From Hyphomicrobium facile (GTDB lineage: Bacteria; Pseudomonadota; Alphaproteobacteria; Rhizobiales; Hyphomicrobiaceae), in the NCBI RefSeq assembly GCF_900116175.1, contig NZ_FPCH01000003.1, positions 806,001-870,000 on the forward strand: a stretch of 64,000 nucleotides of DNA, written 5' to 3'. Shown in pieces: positions 8,196-19,080 of the stretch (positions are counted from its first letter, which is position 1; each line of letters opens with the position of its first letter). The notes beneath the pieces are model-generated. The model was not told the DNA's origin, did no database searches, and was given only the letters and a program-made list of their open reading frames with translations. A program made the translations under genes and the position numbers.

Positions 8196-10403
8196 TTAGT
8201 TGCGTTCGCGGCGCGGGCCGCGATTGCGATCGCCACCGCGTCCGCCTTCACGGCGGGGCGGACGGCTTTCGAAGACTTCTTCCGGCTCGCCTTCAGCGCG
8301 CGGGATTTCCTGGCCGGTCGTCTGATCGATGATCTTCATCGACAGGCGGGTCTTGCCGCGATCGTCGAAGCCCAGAAGCTTCACGTAAACTTCCTGGCCT
8401 TCCTTCACGACTTCGCCGACGGTCTCAGGACGTCCCTGGGACAGCTGCGAAATGTGAACGAGGCCGTCCTTCGAACCGAAGAAGTTCACGAATGCGCCGA
8501 ACTCCATGATCTTCACGACCTTGCCCTTGTAGATCTGGCCGACCTCAGGCTCGGACGTGATGCCGCGAATGCGGGCGAGAGCTTTTTCGATCGACTCGCG
8601 GTTGGCGGACGCGATTTTCACCGTGCCGTCGTCCTCGATGTCGATCTTGGCGCCCGACTCGGCGACGATCTCGCGGATGACCGAACCGCCGGAGCCGATG
8701 ACTTCGCGGATCTTGTCGACCGGGATCTTGATGGTTTCGATGCGCGGCGCGTATTCGCCGAGTTCGGTGCGGGCACCTGTCAGCGCCTTCGACATTTCGC
8801 CGAGGATATGGAGACGACCCTCCTGCGCCTGATCGAGGGCGATCCGCATGATCTCTTCGGTGATGCCCGTGATCTTGATGTCCATCTGCAGCGACGTGAC
8901 ACCCTTGTCGGTGCCGGCCACCTTGAAGTCCATGTCGCCGAGATGATCTTCGTCGCCAAGGATGTCGGAAAGAACGACGTAGTCGTCGCCTTCCTTGATC
9001 AGACCCATCGCGATACCAGCGACCGGCGATTTCAACGGCACGCCAGCGTCCATCAGAGCGAGAGACGTGCCGCAGACCGTTGCCATCGACGAGGAGCCGT
9101 TCGACTCGGTGATCTCCGAGACGACGCGCAGCGTGTAGGGGAACTCTTCCTGCGCGGGGAGCATCGGACGGATGGCTCGCCAAGCAAGCTTGCCGTGACC
9201 GATTTCGCGGCGGCCGGGCGATCCCATGCGGCCAACTTCACCGACCGAGTATGGGGGGAAGTTGTAATGCAGCAGGAAGCGCTCTTTCTTCGTGCCTTCG
9301 AGGCTGTCGACGAACTGCTCGTCCTCGCCGGTGCCAAGCGTCGCGACGACAAGCGCCTGCGTCTCGCCACGCGTAAAGAGGGCTGAGCCGTGCGTGCGCG
9401 GAAGGACGTGAACTTCCGAAAGGATCGGGCGAACCGTTTTCAGGTCGCGTCCGTCGATGCGCCGCTTCGTCTTCAGGACGTCGCCACGCATGATGTCCAT
9501 CTCGAGCGACTTGAACGCGTCGGTGAGAAGAACCTTCTCATCGGGGTTGTCGGGCGGAATGGAAATGCCTTCGGTGATCTGCTTCTTCGCCTGGGAAACG
9601 AGGTCCTGGCGCTTGGCCTTTTCCTTCGTCGAGAACGCTTCCTTGAGGGTCGTTTCGGCGATGGTTTTGACCTGAGCGGCGTACTTCGCCTTGTCGGGGA
9701 TCTTGATGTCCCACGGTTCCTTGGCGGCCTTCTCGGCGAGCTTGATGATCGCCTGGATGACCGGCTGCATGTGCTTGTGGCCGAACATCACGGCTTCGAG
9801 CATCTGCGACTCGGGCAGTTCCTTGGCTTCCGATTCGACCATCATTACCGCGTCGTTCGTGCCGGCGACGACGAGATCGAGGACGCTGTCCTTCATCTCA
9901 TCGATCATCGGGTTCAGTACGAACTCACCGTTGATCAGGCCGACGCGCGCGCCGGCGATGGGGCCGAGGAACGGCAGGCCGGAAAGCGTGAGCGCAGCGG
10001 AAGCCGCAACCATGCCGAGGATGTCGGGATCGTTCTCGAGGTCGTGCGAGAGGACGGTTACGACGACCTGCGTCTCGTTCTTGAAGCCTTCGACGAAGAG
10101 CGGGCGGATCGGACGGTCGATCAGGCGAGACGTCAGCGTCTCTTTCTCGCTCGGGCGGCCTTCGCGCTTGAAGTAGCCGCCAGGGATCTTGCCGGCGGCG
10201 TAGGTGCGTTCCTGATAATTCACGGTCAGCGGGAAGAAATCGATTCCGGGCTTTGCAGACCGGGCGCCGACAACGGTCGCCAGCACAGTCGTATCGCCGT
10301 ACTGCGCCATGACCGCAGCATCCGCCTGGCGGGCGTAGTGGCCGGTCTCGAGCTTCAGCTTGCGGCCACCCCAATCAATTTCGACGCGATGGATGTCAAA
10401 CAT
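8196..10403 (-). CDS. pnp: Polynucleotide phosphorylase
   Basis: PNPase is a 3'-5' phosphorolytic exoribonuclease and degradosome partner. From the ATG at 10403 it has 735 residues (a TTG at 10409 is less likely). It has two RNase PH domains ([11 protein letters not shown] and [37 protein letters not shown]), a KH domain ([20 protein letters not shown]) and an S1 domain ([20 protein letters not shown]). The tail is Arg/Gly-rich ([20 protein letters not shown]), which could add RNA affinity. It follows rpsO with a gap of about 170 bases that holds a hairpin, as in the classical rpsO-pnp operon where PNPase controls its own mRNA. Confidence 0.98.
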   Translation of the reverse strand: MFDIHRVEIDWGGRKLKLETGHYARQADAAVMAQYGDTTVLATVVGARSAKPGIDFFPLTVNYQERTYAAGKIPGGYFKREGRPSEKETLTSRLIDRPIRPLFVEGFKNETQVVVTVLSHDLENDPDILGMVAASAALTLSGLPFLGPIAGARVGLINGEFVLNPMIDEMKDSVLDLVVAGTNDAVMMVESEAKELPESQMLEAVMFGHKHMQPVIQAIIKLAEKAAKEPWDIKIPDKAKYAAQVKTIAETTLKEAFSTKEKAKRQDLVSQAKKQITEGISIPPDNPDEKVLLTDAFKSLEMDIMRGDVLKTKRRIDGRDLKTVRPILSEVHVLPRTHGSALFTRGETQALVVATLGTGEDEQFVDSLEGTKKERFLLHYNFPPYSVGEVGRMGSPGRREIGHGKLAWRAIRPMLPAQEEFPYTLRVVSEITESNGSSSMATVCGTSLALMDAGVPLKSPVAGIAMGLIKEGDDYVVLSDILGDEDHLGDMDFKVAGTDKGVTSLQMDIKITGITEEIMRIALDQAQEGRLHILGEMSKALTGARTELGEYAPRIETIKIPVDKIREVIGSGGSVIREIVAESGAKIDIEDDGTVKIASANRESIEKALARIRGITSEPEVGQIYKGKVVKIMEFGAFVNFFGSKDGLVHISQLSQGRPETVGEVVKEGQEVYVKLLGFDDRGKTRLSMKIIDQTTGQEIPRAEGEPEEVFESRPPRREGGRGGDRNRGPRRERN

Positions 10404-10479
10404 GTTCAATCTTTCGTTTTTCGCTTTTCTGTTCGGTCGGTCAGCCCGCCGGCCTCATGCCGGTCGAGCGCTATGGGCG

Positions 10480-10501
10480 GCCGGCGCGGTCGAGCGCCGG
10501 C
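10480..10501 (-). promoter_or_regulatory. Hairpin in the rpsO-pnp intergenic region
   Basis: GCCGGCGC and GCGCCGGC form an 8-bp stem around a 6-base loop, about 75 bases upstream of the pnp start. A second short hairpin (CCGGC-ATGAG-GCCGG) follows on the minus strand. There is no U tract downstream, so it is more likely a leader structure or RNase III-type processing site than a full terminator. Comparable leader hairpins control pnp in E. coli; the link here is inference. Confidence 0.4.
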
Positions 10502-10575
10502 GGCTTTCTTGTTTATCGATTCGTGTGACTGGCCATCGGCCTGTCCTGACTGAAGCGCTGAAATGAGCGCGCGAA

Positions 10576-10857
10576 TTAACGGCGGATGCCGTTCTTCTCG
10601 ATGATCTTCTGATAACGAGCGTTGTCCTTGGCCTTCACGTAGTCGAGCAACTGCCGGCGCTGGCTGACCATCTTGAGAAGGCCGCGGCGCGAGTGGTTGT
10701 CCTTCTTGTGCAGCTTGAAGTGCTCGGTCAGCTCGTTGATGCGGTGCGTGAGCACGGCGATCTGAACTTCCGGCGAGCCGGTGTCGTTGGCCTTGGTTGC
10801 GCTGTCTTTGATGACGGCCGTCTTCGCCACACGCCTGTGCGGTGCTACCTGCGACAT
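10576..10857 (-). CDS. rpsO: 30S ribosomal protein S15
   Basis: This 93-residue protein is S15, a primary 16S rRNA binder in the platform of the small subunit. The signatures [41 protein letters not shown] and [13 protein letters not shown] are near-invariant. The N-terminus ([15 protein letters not shown]) is a few residues longer than usual. It sits between truB and pnp, the standard order. Confidence 0.97.
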   Translation of the reverse strand: MSQVAPHRRVAKTAVIKDSATKANDTGSPEVQIAVLTHRINELTEHFKLHKKDNHSRRGLLKMVSQRRQLLDYVKAKDNARYQKIIEKNGIRR

Positions 10858-10935
10858 CGAATTCTCCTTTCAGATTTGGAGTTTGGATCAAGCGGCGCCA
10901 GCCGGGATGTCGTCCAGCTGGGTCGCAAACGAAAG

Positions 10936-10962
10936 CCGCGCGGAAACCCGAGGCCCGCGCGG
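10936..10962 (-). terminator. Candidate terminator after truB
   Basis: CCGCGCGG repeated at 10936-10943 and 10955-10962 is self-complementary and forms an 8-bp stem with an 11-base loop. On the minus strand it is followed by CTTTCGTTT. It lies about 100 bases after truB and about 80 before rpsO, so it may partly separate the two. Confidence 0.5.
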
Positions 10963-11059
10963 ATGCGGTACTTATACACGAATGCCCGCCAAAGGCGAGT
11001 TTGAATTCGAGCATAAATTCCTAAGTATCTTCAATGCGTTAAGCCGATTGAGCGCGCGG

Positions 11060-11980
11060 CTACCCGAGATTGAAGACGCGTGTCGGGTGGAGCGCGCCCT
11101 TTGCGAGTTCTCCGAGCGCGACGAGCCGGCCCTTGGACGTGGCGTAGGCGGGGCCCGACATGATCGGGGCATCGCGGCCGCGGATCAAAACGGTCTGGCC
11201 TCGTGCAAGCGTGGCTGCATCGCTTTGCGAGACGAGCAGCTCCGGCAGATCGGCGAGCGCCGACTCGACGGGAAGAAGGTATTTCAACACTTCATCGGGA
11301 TCGCCCGACTCGGCGGCTGCGAGAAGCGTTTCCATCGCCACCGCACGGCCCTCGTCGAATGGGCCGACCTGCGTCCGGCGCAGCGCGATAACGTGGCCGT
11401 AGCAACCCATGATGCGGCCCATGTCGCGTGCCAGCGCTCGCACATAGGTGCCTTTTCCGCAGCGGGCTTCGAACACGCTTGTCGCCTCATCGGGCATATC
11501 GACGAGCGTCAGGCTGTCGATGAACACGGGACGCGGCTCGAGCACGACCGTCTCGCCGTTGCGTGCAAGGTCATAGGCGCGTTCGCCGGCGATCTTGATC
11601 GCAGAATATGCGGGCGGCTCCTGCATGATCTCGCCGTGGAAGCGAGGCAGCAGCGCTTCGATGTCGGCGCGTGCCGGGCGGTTGTCGCTCGTCTTCGATA
11701 TCTTGCCTTCGGTATCGTCGGTTTCGGTCTCGGCGCCCCAACGAACCGTGAAGCGGTAGGCCTTTTCGCCGTCGACCGCGAACGAGACGGTTTTTGTTCC
11801 TTCGCCGAGCGCGATCGGAAGAATGCCTGTCGCCAGCGGATCCAATGTTCCCGAATGCCCGGCCTTCTGCGCGTTGAATGCGCGGCGCACAGCGGCGACG
11901 GCCTGCGTCGATGTCATGTTGATCGGCTTGTCGAGGACCAGCCAGCCGTTAACGGCGTTACCTTTTTTGCGTCGTGCCAT
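11060..11980 (-). CDS. truB: tRNA pseudouridine(55) synthase
   Basis: TruB makes pseudouridine-55 in the T-loop of tRNAs. The protein has 306 residues from the ATG at 11980; a TTG four codons upstream is also open. Motifs seen: GWLVLDKPINMTSTQAV, the catalytic Asp in HSGTLDPLATGILPIALG, the PPAYSAIKIAGERAYDLAR region and CGKGTYVRALARDMG. The C-terminal PUA-like region is short (RGQTVLIRGRDAPIMSG). It follows rbfA closely in the nusA-infB run. Confidence 0.96.
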   Translation of the reverse strand: MARRKKGNAVNGWLVLDKPINMTSTQAVAAVRRAFNAQKAGHSGTLDPLATGILPIALGEGTKTVSFAVDGEKAYRFTVRWGAETETDDTEGKISKTSDNRPARADIEALLPRFHGEIMQEPPAYSAIKIAGERAYDLARNGETVVLEPRPVFIDSLTLVDMPDEATSVFEARCGKGTYVRALARDMGRIMGCYGHVIALRRTQVGPFDEGRAVAMETLLAAAESGDPDEVLKYLLPVESALADLPELLVSQSDAATLARGQTVLIRGRDAPIMSGPAYATSKGRLVALGELAKGALHPTRVFNLG

Positions 11981-12024
11981 CTTTTCTCTCAATGCTTCTT
12001 CCCATCAGGAACGGGAGAGAAGGT

Positions 12025-12429
12025 TCAATCTTTTTTTTCGACGTCGCGCCGAACTCGTTCACTATCGAGAAGGCGATCGATCCGCGTCGCTTCCTCGAAT
12101 GTTTCGTCTTCGCGGAAGCGCAGATCGGGCGCGTAGCGCAGGTTCAGCGCCGCCGCGACTTCGCTCCGGATGAACTTCTTGTTTTTGGCAAGGGCCTGGA
12201 TGACCGGCCGCACGTCGTTGCCGCCAAGCGGCATGACGTAAACCGTCGCGAGCTTGAGGTCCGGCGTCAGGCGAACCTCGGGGATCGTGATGACGTGCGA
12301 TGCCAGTACGTCGTCGTGGATCTCACCGCGCGACAGCAGCTCCGAGAGTTTATGCCGGATAAGCTCGCCAATACGCAGCATGCGCTGCGAAGGCGCTTTC
12401 GCCGATACAGATTTGGTCTTGGATCGCAT
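12025..12429 (-). CDS. rbfA: Ribosome-binding factor A
   Basis: RbfA binds 30S precursors and helps mature the 16S rRNA 5' end. The protein has 134 residues with the KH-like fold signature: [46 protein letters not shown] and an Arg-rich [26 protein letters not shown]. It ends in a lysine/acidic tail (RRDVEKKD). It lies between the YcxB-like gene and truB. Confidence 0.95.
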   Translation of the reverse strand: MRSKTKSVSAKAPSQRMLRIGELIRHKLSELLSRGEIHDDVLASHVITIPEVRLTPDLKLATVYVMPLGGNDVRPVIQALAKNKKFIRSEVAAALNLRYAPDLRFREDETFEEATRIDRLLDSERVRRDVEKKD

Positions 12430-12444
12430 TCTTAGCTTCCTCGC

Positions 12445-12996
12445 TCAGGCATCGCCGTCGGCTCCGCGCGATAGGGCTTCTGATAAATCGGCGAACGCGC
12501 GCATGTCAGCAACCGATTGAAAGGCGCGTAGCGGCACGATGACCGCGCTTCGCGGCGTCAGGCACAGAAACACATGCGCCGGTGCGTCAATGACGCGCGC
12601 AACGCTGTTCCATTCGAGAATCCGCGCCGGCCGGCCGTCGCTGATTTTCAAATTGTCTTCTGAGATTTCGATTTCCGTATCCTCGGGCGGATACTCAGCC
12701 CGTGCGATGCGCCAATACGAGAGCAACGTCAGCGCGAGGCTGAAAGCAGCAAAACCGATCGCTCCGGCGATGACCGAGAAAATGATATGGCTATAGCCGG
12801 CGAGCATCTCCGGCATGAGGCCTTCGAGTTGCTCGTCGAAAACCGCAAGCGCCATGCCGCAAGCGAAGATCGTCGCAAAGAATGCAAGCGTGCCGGACTT
12901 TGTGAGTTCGCGCGGCAGACGCTCGTACGCCGCGATATCAGCGCGCGTCAGGCGGAATGTCAGCCGCAGAGGCAGCTCAATCGTCTGATCTGTCAT
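12445..12996 (-). CDS. YcxB-like two-helix membrane protein of unknown function
   Basis: The 183-residue protein has two predicted membrane helices (about residues 36-53 and 70-94) between a short N-terminal domain and a cytoplasmic C-terminal domain. The latter has the YcxB-type pattern: EIEISEDNLKISDGR, then EWNSVARVIDAPAHVFLCLTP and VIVPLRAFQSV. No function is established for this family. It sits between infB and rbfA, which are usually adjacent, with only 15 bases to rbfA. This suggests co-expression with translation genes, although the product has no evident link to translation. No catalytic motif is visible. Confidence 0.7.
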   Translation of the reverse strand: MTDQTIELPLRLTFRLTRADIAAYERLPRELTKSGTLAFFATIFACGMALAVFDEQLEGLMPEMLAGYSHIIFSVIAGAIGFAAFSLALTLLSYWRIARAEYPPEDTEIEISEDNLKISDGRPARILEWNSVARVIDAPAHVFLCLTPRSAVIVPLRAFQSVADMRAFADLSEALSRGADGDA

Positions 12997-13100
12997 GTTC
13001 CGACCGCCGCAGGATGGGACCGCGCGCGGCCTCTTTCATTCGAATTGAACAAACACTTCGGCTCAGAGAGAGCGAAGCAAGCGTGGCGTCAACGAAGCTA

Positions 13101-13127
13101 CGCCGCGCGGGAATATCCCGCACGGCG
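13101..13127 (-). terminator. Hairpin directly after infB, weak terminator or processing site
   Basis: GCGGGA-ATA-TCCCGC with an outer CGCCG/CGGCG extension and one mismatch lies 15 bases past the infB stop. There is no U tract on the minus strand, so full termination is doubtful; it may set the ratio of infB to the downstream genes. Confidence 0.35.
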
Positions 13128-13141
13128 GCTTACGTGGACGA

Positions 13142-15916
13142 TTAGAGTGTTCTGGCGATCGTCTCGACCTGGAAGCACTCGATCTGGTCGCCTTCGCGGA
13201 TGTCCTGGTAGTTCGCGAAGGACATACCGCATTCCTGACCGGCGGTGACTTCTTTGACGTCGTCCTTGAAGCGCTTGAGGATCGAAAGCGTGCCTTCGTG
13301 GATGACGACGTTGTCGCGCAGCAGGCGAACCTTGGCGCCGCGTTCGACCTTGCCTTCGGTGACGACGCAACCGGCGACCTTGCCAGCCTTCGTGATGGTG
13401 AAGACCTGCTTGATCGTGGCGTAGCCGAGGAAGATTTCGCGCTTCGTCGGAGCCAGAAGGCCCGACATCGCCGCCTTCACCTCATCCACGAGATCGTAGA
13501 TGATATTGTAATAGCGGATCTCGACGCCCTGAGCATCGGCTGCCTGCTTCGCCTGCGCGTTGGCGCGGACGTTGAAGCCGATGACGACGGCCTTCGCCGC
13601 AGCTGCCAGAGCGATATCGGATTCGGTGATGCCGCCGACGCCCGAATGCACGAGGCGCGCTTCGACTTCGTCGTTGCCGACTTTCTTCAATGCGCCAACG
13701 ATGGCTTCGAGCGAACCCTGCACGTCGCCCTTGACGACAAGCGGGAATTCCTTCCGGCCAGCGTCCTTGAGCTGCTGCATCATCTGCTCGAGCGAGCTCT
13801 TCGTACCGGCGGAGCCCAAGGTCTCGCGACGCTTTCTGACGCGATAATCGGTCAGCTCGCGGGCGCGTGCCTCGTTCTCGACAACGGCGAACTGATCGCC
13901 CGCTTCGGGTGCCGAGTCGAAGCCCAGGACTTCGACAGGAACCGACGGTCCGGCAGTTGCGATATTCGCGCCGTGGTCATTGAGAAGTGCGCGAACGCGT
14001 CCCCACGCCATGCCGGCCACGATGATGTCGCCGACGTGCAGCGTGCCGCGTTGAACGAGCACGGTGCCGACAGGGCCACGACCGCGTTCAAGCTTCGCTT
14101 CGATGACGACACCTTCAGCCGTACGCGCCGGGTTCGCCCGGAGGTCGAGGATTTCCGCCTGCAGATGGATCGCTTCCAACAACTTGTCGAGGTTGGTGCG
14201 CTTCAGCGCAGAGACCGGAATTTCGAGCGTGTCGCCGCCCATGCTTTCGACGACGATTTCGTGCGAAAGCAGTTCGGTGCGGACGCGGTTCGGGTCGGCC
14301 TGCGGTTTATCGATCTTGTTGATCGCGACGATGATCGGCACCTTCGCGGCCTTGGCGTGATTGATCGCCTCGACCGTCTGGGGCATCACGCCGTCGTCGG
14401 CTGCGACGACGAGCACGACGATGTCGGTCACCTTCGCACCGCGTGCACGCATAGCCGTGAAGGCTTCGTGGCCAGGTGTGTCGATGAACGTGATCTTGTC
14501 GCCGTTCGGCGCCATCACCTGATAGGCACCGATGTGCTGGGTGATGCCGCCGGCTTCACCGGACACAACGTTCGTCGAGCGGATCGCATCGAGCAATGAC
14601 GTCTTGCCGTGGTCGACGTGGCCCATGATCGTGACGACCGGGGCGCGATGTTCGAGGGCGGTCTCGTCGCCTTCCTTCTCTCCGACGAAACCGATTTCAA
14701 CGTCGGCTTCCGAGACGCGCTTCGGCGTATGACCGAACTCTTGAACGATGAGTTCAGCCGTATCCGCGTCAAGAACGTCGGTGATCTTATGCATCGCGCC
14801 TTGCTGCATCAGATACTTGATGAGATCGACGGCGCGCTCGGCCATACGGTTCGACAATTCCTGGATCGTGATGGCCTCAGGAATGATGACCTCGCGCGAG
14901 ATTTTCTCGCGGGTCTGCTGAATGCCCATCGCCTTGAGCTTTTCTTTCTCGCGCTTGCGCTTGAGAGAGGCGAGCGAGCGAACCTGGGCTTCGCGGTCGA
15001 AGTTCGTGATCGTGAGCTTCTGACGCTGACGGCCGTCGTCCTGAACCTTGACGGCCGGACGTGCGACTTTCACGCCGCCGGGGCCGCGTTTGCCACGATC
15101 GTCTTCTTCGACCTGCTGGCGAGCAACGGGCGGGCGTACGGGACGCGTCGGTTTTTCGATCGTCGTCGCATCCGCAGCGGGAGCACCACGACGTGCGGGT
15201 GTCGGCAGCTCTATTTCGCGCGGACGACCCGCTTCGCCACGCGGCATGAATGCCGTGTTGGCTGACGGCCGATTTGGCGTTCTCTGGAATGGCGGACGGC
15301 CACCTTCTCCGCGCGGCGATGACGACGGACCGGAGTCGCGACGATATTCACGCTGCGGAGCGTTGTTGTCGCGCGCAACCGGCGCGGACGGTGCCGGCGA
15401 CGCGGCGGGCTGCGAAGGTGCAGACGCTGCGGCAGGAGGTGCTGCTGCGGCGGGAGCGGGTGCGGGCTCGCTTTGTGCCGGCTGGGCAGTAGCCTCGGCG
15501 CGGGGCTGCGGCTCGGGCGGGCGCGGAACCGGCTCGAAACGGACCGGCTCGATTTCCGTCCGGGGTTCGTCGGCGCGGGCAGCGGCAAGCGCGCGTTCGC
15601 GTGCGGCGCGTTCCTCATTCGAGAGGACGCGGCCTGCAGAACGTTCGTTTGCGCTCGACTGATGATGCTGGGGCGCTGGCGGGGGAACTCTCGAGGGCGG
15701 CGTTGGCCGCTCGATCGTTTCGGTCGCTGCCGGGGAGCTCGCCTCGGCTTCTGTGCCGAGCCTGCGAGTTTTCTTCTTCTCGACCACGACGGATTTTGAC
15801 CGCCCGTGGCTGAAGTTCTGCCGCACATGGCCAGACTCGACCGTTCGCTGCAGCGACAGCGGCTTGCGCGTTCCGACCCGGATGGTCTTATCGGTCTGGT
15901 CGTTCGAATCCGTCAT
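13142..15916 (-). CDS. infB: Translation initiation factor IF-2
   Basis: IF-2 is the GTPase that brings initiator tRNA to the 30S subunit. The 924-residue form has an N-terminal IF2-assoc segment ([20 protein letters not shown]), a long Pro/Ala/Arg-rich linker to about residue 290, the IF2_N domain ([18 protein letters not shown]), and the G domain with [24 protein letters not shown] and AINKID. Domains II-IV follow, with the C-terminal fMet-tRNA domain ending [18 protein letters not shown]. The alanine/proline linker is typical of alphaproteobacterial IF-2. It is 18 bases from the upstream ylxR gene in the nusA run. Confidence 0.98.
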   Translation of the reverse strand: MTDSNDQTDKTIRVGTRKPLSLQRTVESGHVRQNFSHGRSKSVVVEKKKTRRLGTEAEASSPAATETIERPTPPSRVPPPAPQHHQSSANERSAGRVLSNEERAARERALAAARADEPRTEIEPVRFEPVPRPPEPQPRAEATAQPAQSEPAPAPAAAAPPAAASAPSQPAASPAPSAPVARDNNAPQREYRRDSGPSSSPRGEGGRPPFQRTPNRPSANTAFMPRGEAGRPREIELPTPARRGAPAADATTIEKPTRPVRPPVARQQVEEDDRGKRGPGGVKVARPAVKVQDDGRQRQKLTITNFDREAQVRSLASLKRKREKEKLKAMGIQQTREKISREVIIPEAITIQELSNRMAERAVDLIKYLMQQGAMHKITDVLDADTAELIVQEFGHTPKRVSEADVEIGFVGEKEGDETALEHRAPVVTIMGHVDHGKTSLLDAIRSTNVVSGEAGGITQHIGAYQVMAPNGDKITFIDTPGHEAFTAMRARGAKVTDIVVLVVAADDGVMPQTVEAINHAKAAKVPIIVAINKIDKPQADPNRVRTELLSHEIVVESMGGDTLEIPVSALKRTNLDKLLEAIHLQAEILDLRANPARTAEGVVIEAKLERGRGPVGTVLVQRGTLHVGDIIVAGMAWGRVRALLNDHGANIATAGPSVPVEVLGFDSAPEAGDQFAVVENEARARELTDYRVRKRRETLGSAGTKSSLEQMMQQLKDAGRKEFPLVVKGDVQGSLEAIVGALKKVGNDEVEARLVHSGVGGITESDIALAAAAKAVVIGFNVRANAQAKQAADAQGVEIRYYNIIYDLVDEVKAAMSGLLAPTKREIFLGYATIKQVFTITKAGKVAGCVVTEGKVERGAKVRLLRDNVVIHEGTLSILKRFKDDVKEVTAGQECGMSFANYQDIREGDQIECFQVETIARTL

Positions 15917-15934
15917 GCGTTATCCGTTCAGCCT

Positions 15935-16630
15935 TCAGCTAGATAGTTCAGAAATTTCGTCCGTGGCCACTGGGGTGGCCTCAATCGCAGAAGACCGGTA
16001 GCGCAGAAGCCGCTCCGCCTCTTCCAGAAACCGATCCGACAGTCCTCCGGGAGTGAGGGCAGCATGTACCACACTTCCGCGGCCAATGGCCAAGCTCATT
16101 TGCGCAATGGTCAGAACATCGACAATTGCGGCAGGAGCGCCCCGGCTGGCCTGAATGGCCTTGTATTTTCGATCAATTTTACTTCGTCCGTCCAAGGCCG
16201 CATCAGAGCCATGGAGTATCGCTCTTACTGGCTTCTTCTCGAGCGCGGCATAAATTTTTTCAAATCCAGCGATAACGCTGCCCGCCTTATTGGCGAGGGA
16301 CAGCATTCCCGCAACGCGCTTAACGATAAGATCATCTACTCGTTCTGCAAGATCTACCGGGGCCTCGGCCTTCATTTTAAGGCTTTTTGAGAAGGCGTGT
16401 GTCGAAACAGCCTTTTCGATGAGGCCCCGTTCGCAGCCGACCCAGACGCCGCGGCCCGGCAAACGCCGGTCGAGATCCGGTACGATTATCCCGTCCGGCG
16501 ACAAAGCGAAGCGGATCAGGTTTTCCGGATCAAGGGCTCGGCGCGTGACAGCGCACAGCCGCTCGGAACCCGGGACGGAGCCTTGCTCCGTCCGGTTCTG
16601 CGTAGGCCGATTTTGCCGTTTTGCCATCAC
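15935..16630 (-). CDS. ylxR: YlxR (DUF448)/L7Ae-like RNA-binding protein
   Basis: The 231-residue protein fuses two domains. Residues 20-90 are YlxR-like (ERLCAVTRRALDPENLIRFAL, DRRLPGRGVWVG). Residues 105-200 are L7Ae/L30e-like (VAGMLSLANKAGSVIAGFEKI, then IAQMSLAIGRGSVVHAAL). The family binds RNA; the usual cognate of the GRG(A/V)W motif is a nucleic-acid-binding loop. This two-domain version is usual in alphaproteobacteria. It lies between nusA and infB, the conserved position. The exact role is not settled. Confidence 0.9.
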   Translation of the reverse strand: MMAKRQNRPTQNRTEQGSVPGSERLCAVTRRALDPENLIRFALSPDGIIVPDLDRRLPGRGVWVGCERGLIEKAVSTHAFSKSLKMKAEAPVDLAERVDDLIVKRVAGMLSLANKAGSVIAGFEKIYAALEKKPVRAILHGSDAALDGRSKIDRKYKAIQASRGAPAAIVDVLTIAQMSLAIGRGSVVHAALTPGGLSDRFLEEAERLLRYRSSAIEATPVATDEISELSS

Positions 16631-16660
16631 GCCTGTTTGTTGCCTCTCCGGACATTCCCG

Positions 16661-18313
16661 TTAGCCTTCGGCGCCGACGCTGCCGGTACCGGCAGCTTCG
16701 GTTTCGTCGTCGCTAGCGGGCTTTTCGAGATCTTCAGCTTTGATCCAGCCCGCGTGGACGCGAGCGGCCATGATCATGTTTTCGACGTCCGTCCGCGACA
16801 GCTCGAACCCATCGAGGAAGCCAGCGTGACGCGCGTCGCCGTCCTTGTCCTTTTCTTTGTCCTTGTCCTTCTTGCGCTCGGTCCAGCCGATGAGTTCATC
16901 GGTCGCGCAGTCGGCGAAATCTTCGACGGTCTTGATGCCGTTTTCACCGAGCGCGACCATCATCGCGGTCGTGATGCCAGGGATCTCGGCCAACTCGTCG
17001 GCGACGCCAAGCTCACGGCGCTTCGCATCGCGATCGGCTTCCTGCTGCTCGAGATATTCGCGAGCGCGGCTTTGGATCTGCTCGGCGGTGTTCTCGTCGA
17101 AACCTTCGATGTGCGCGATTTCGGCGATATCGACGTAAGCCACTTCCTCGATCGTCGCGAAACCTTCGGTCACGAGAAGCTGGGCGATGACCTCGTCGAC
17201 GTCGAGCGAATCCATGAGAAGCTGTGTGCGCTCGGCGAATTCCTTCTGGCGGCGTTCGCTCTCTTCCTGCTCAGTCAGGATGTCGATGTCCCAGCCGGTC
17301 AATTGCGAGGCCAGGCGCACGTTCTGGCCACGGCGGCCAATCGCGAGCGATAGCTGGGCTTCGGGAACGACGACCTCGATGCGATTTGAATCTTCGTCGA
17401 GAACGACCTTGGTGACTTCAGCGGGCGCGAGCGCGTTGACGATGAAGCTCGCCGCGTCCGGGTTCCACTGGATGATGTCGACCTTCTCGCCCTGCAGCTC
17501 GTTCACAACGGCCTGCACGCGAGCGCCGCGCATACCGACGCAAGCGCCGACCGGATCGATGGAGGAATCCTTCGAGATCACAGCGATTTTCGCGCGGCTT
17601 CCCGGATCGCGGGCAACCGACTTGATCTCGACGACGCCGTCGTAGATCTCGGGGACCTCGGCGCGGAAGAGCATCGACATGAATTCAGGGCGAGCGCGCG
17701 TCAGGAAGATTTGCGGGCCGCGCTGCTCGCGGCGAACTTCGTAGATGTAGGCGCGGATGCGATCGCCGAGGCGAACGTTTTCGCGCGGGATCATTTCGTC
17801 GCGACGGATGATGCCTTCGGCGCGGCCGAGATCGACGATGACGTTGCCGTACTCAACACGCTTCACGGTGCCGTTGATGACGTCGCCGCTGCGGTCCTTG
17901 TATTCGGAGAACTGGCGGTCACGTTCGGCTTCGCGAACCTTCTGGACGATGACCTGCTTGGCATTCTGGGCAGCGACGCGGCCGAATTCCAAGGGGGGAA
18001 GCGTTTCAGCGATCATGTCGCCGGCTTTGGCATCCGGGTTGCGCTTCTTGGCGTCCTGGACGTTGATCTGCGTCGCGTCGTTCTCGACTTCGTCGACGAC
18101 TGCGAGGACGCGGGTCAGCTTTGCTTCGCCGGTCTTCGGGTCGATCTCGCAGCGGATGTCGTTCTCGGCTCCGTAGCGCGACTTAGCGGCCTTCTGGATG
18201 GCGTCTTCCATCGCCTCGATGACAATCTTCTTGTCGATCGTCTTCTCGCGCGCGACGGCATCTGCAATTTGCAGAAGTTCGAGCCGGTTGGCACTGATGC
18301 CTGCCATGGCCAT
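16661..18313 (-). CDS. nusA: Transcription termination/antitermination factor NusA
   Basis: NusA (550 residues) binds RNA polymerase and modulates pausing, termination and antitermination. Domains in order: N-terminal domain ([20 protein letters not shown]), S1 ([20 protein letters not shown]), KH1 ([20 protein letters not shown]) and KH2 ([20 protein letters not shown]). Two C-terminal helix-hairpin-helix regions follow ([38 protein letters not shown]). A highly charged [13 protein letters not shown] stretch interrupts the last acidic region. ATGs at 18313 and 18307 are both possible. It begins 3 bases after the rimP stop, so the two are tightly coupled. Confidence 0.98.
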   Translation of the reverse strand: MAMAGISANRLELLQIADAVAREKTIDKKIVIEAMEDAIQKAAKSRYGAENDIRCEIDPKTGEAKLTRVLAVVDEVENDATQINVQDAKKRNPDAKAGDMIAETLPPLEFGRVAAQNAKQVIVQKVREAERDRQFSEYKDRSGDVINGTVKRVEYGNVIVDLGRAEGIIRRDEMIPRENVRLGDRIRAYIYEVRREQRGPQIFLTRARPEFMSMLFRAEVPEIYDGVVEIKSVARDPGSRAKIAVISKDSSIDPVGACVGMRGARVQAVVNELQGEKVDIIQWNPDAASFIVNALAPAEVTKVVLDEDSNRIEVVVPEAQLSLAIGRRGQNVRLASQLTGWDIDILTEQEESERRQKEFAERTQLLMDSLDVDEVIAQLLVTEGFATIEEVAYVDIAEIAHIEGFDENTAEQIQSRAREYLEQQEADRDAKRRELGVADELAEIPGITTAMMVALGENGIKTVEDFADCATDELIGWTERKKDKDKEKDKDGDARHAGFLDGFELSRTDVENMIMAARVHAGWIKAEDLEKPASDDETEAAGTGSVGAEG

Positions 18314-18316
18314 AGG

Positions 18317-19003
18317 TCAATCCTCCAGGTCGTCTTCGTCGAGTTCGGCGCCGTCACCGGGCCGATTGGAATGGCGCTCTTTGGCGCGTTGTAGTGCTTC
18401 GCGAATAAGTTCGTCCGTCAGAACGAGTTTGGCGTCGGATATCAAATGAACCGGCAGGCCGAGGTGCTGAACGCCATGCTCGCCGGTATCGGTTTTGATC
18501 CGGACTTCGCCGTCCTCGAAACCTTCGAGCACGCCCTTGAACCTTTTACGACCGTCGATCGCTTCATTCAGCTCAATCTTGGCTTCGTGACCCGACCAAT
18601 CCTCGAAGTCGCTCGGGCGAACGAGCGGGCGGTCGATGCCAGGCGATGAAACTTCGAGGCGATAGGCACCCGAAACAGGGTCGTTGACATCGAGCACCGG
18701 CGAAAGCGCTTTCGAGATCGCTTCGCAGTCGTCGACGTTGATCGAGCCGTCGGGACGTTCCGCCATGAGCTGGACGGTGCGGTCGCGGCCGTCGCCCTGA
18801 ATCTTTACGCGGACCAACCGGAAGCCGAGATCTTCGAGCACGGGTTCGACAACAGCTGCAACGTCTGCTGCAAGACCTGTCTCGCGCAGAAAGCGGCCGG
18901 TATCGGAATTCTGTTCCGACGGCGATGCCGAGCTGTTGGCGATGGTATCCTGCAATGGCGTTCCCGAGCTTAAAGTTCGTCCGGAGCGGGCCTTGCGGTC
19001 CAC
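18317..19003 (-). CDS. rimP: Ribosome maturation factor RimP
   Basis: RimP helps 30S assembly. The protein is 228 residues, longer than the usual 150-180 because of about 35 disordered N-terminal residues and a C-terminal acidic tail. Core motifs: [39 protein letters not shown] and [20 protein letters not shown], followed by the Lsm-like C-terminal domain. The GIDRPL motif is the RimP signature. It is the first gene of the nusA-infB-pnp run. Confidence 0.94.
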   Translation of the reverse strand: MDRKARSGRTLSSGTPLQDTIANSSASPSEQNSDTGRFLRETGLAADVAAVVEPVLEDLGFRLVRVKIQGDGRDRTVQLMAERPDGSINVDDCEAISKALSPVLDVNDPVSGAYRLEVSSPGIDRPLVRPSDFEDWSGHEAKIELNEAIDGRKRFKGVLEGFEDGEVRIKTDTGEHGVQHLGLPVHLISDAKLVLTDELIREALQRAKERHSNRPGDGAELDEDDLED

Positions 19004-19080
19004 TCTCTATCGGATCGACGTGTTATTGGAATGACTGCTAAATAGGCGAGATTTCGCCTTTGTGCAAGGCTCGGTTGCCG

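Noticed and set aside
13298-14599. 433-residue plus-strand ORF over infB
   Set aside because: Antisense to the conserved GTPase and domain II of IF-2; rich in Asp, Arg and Leu as expected for a shadow frame.
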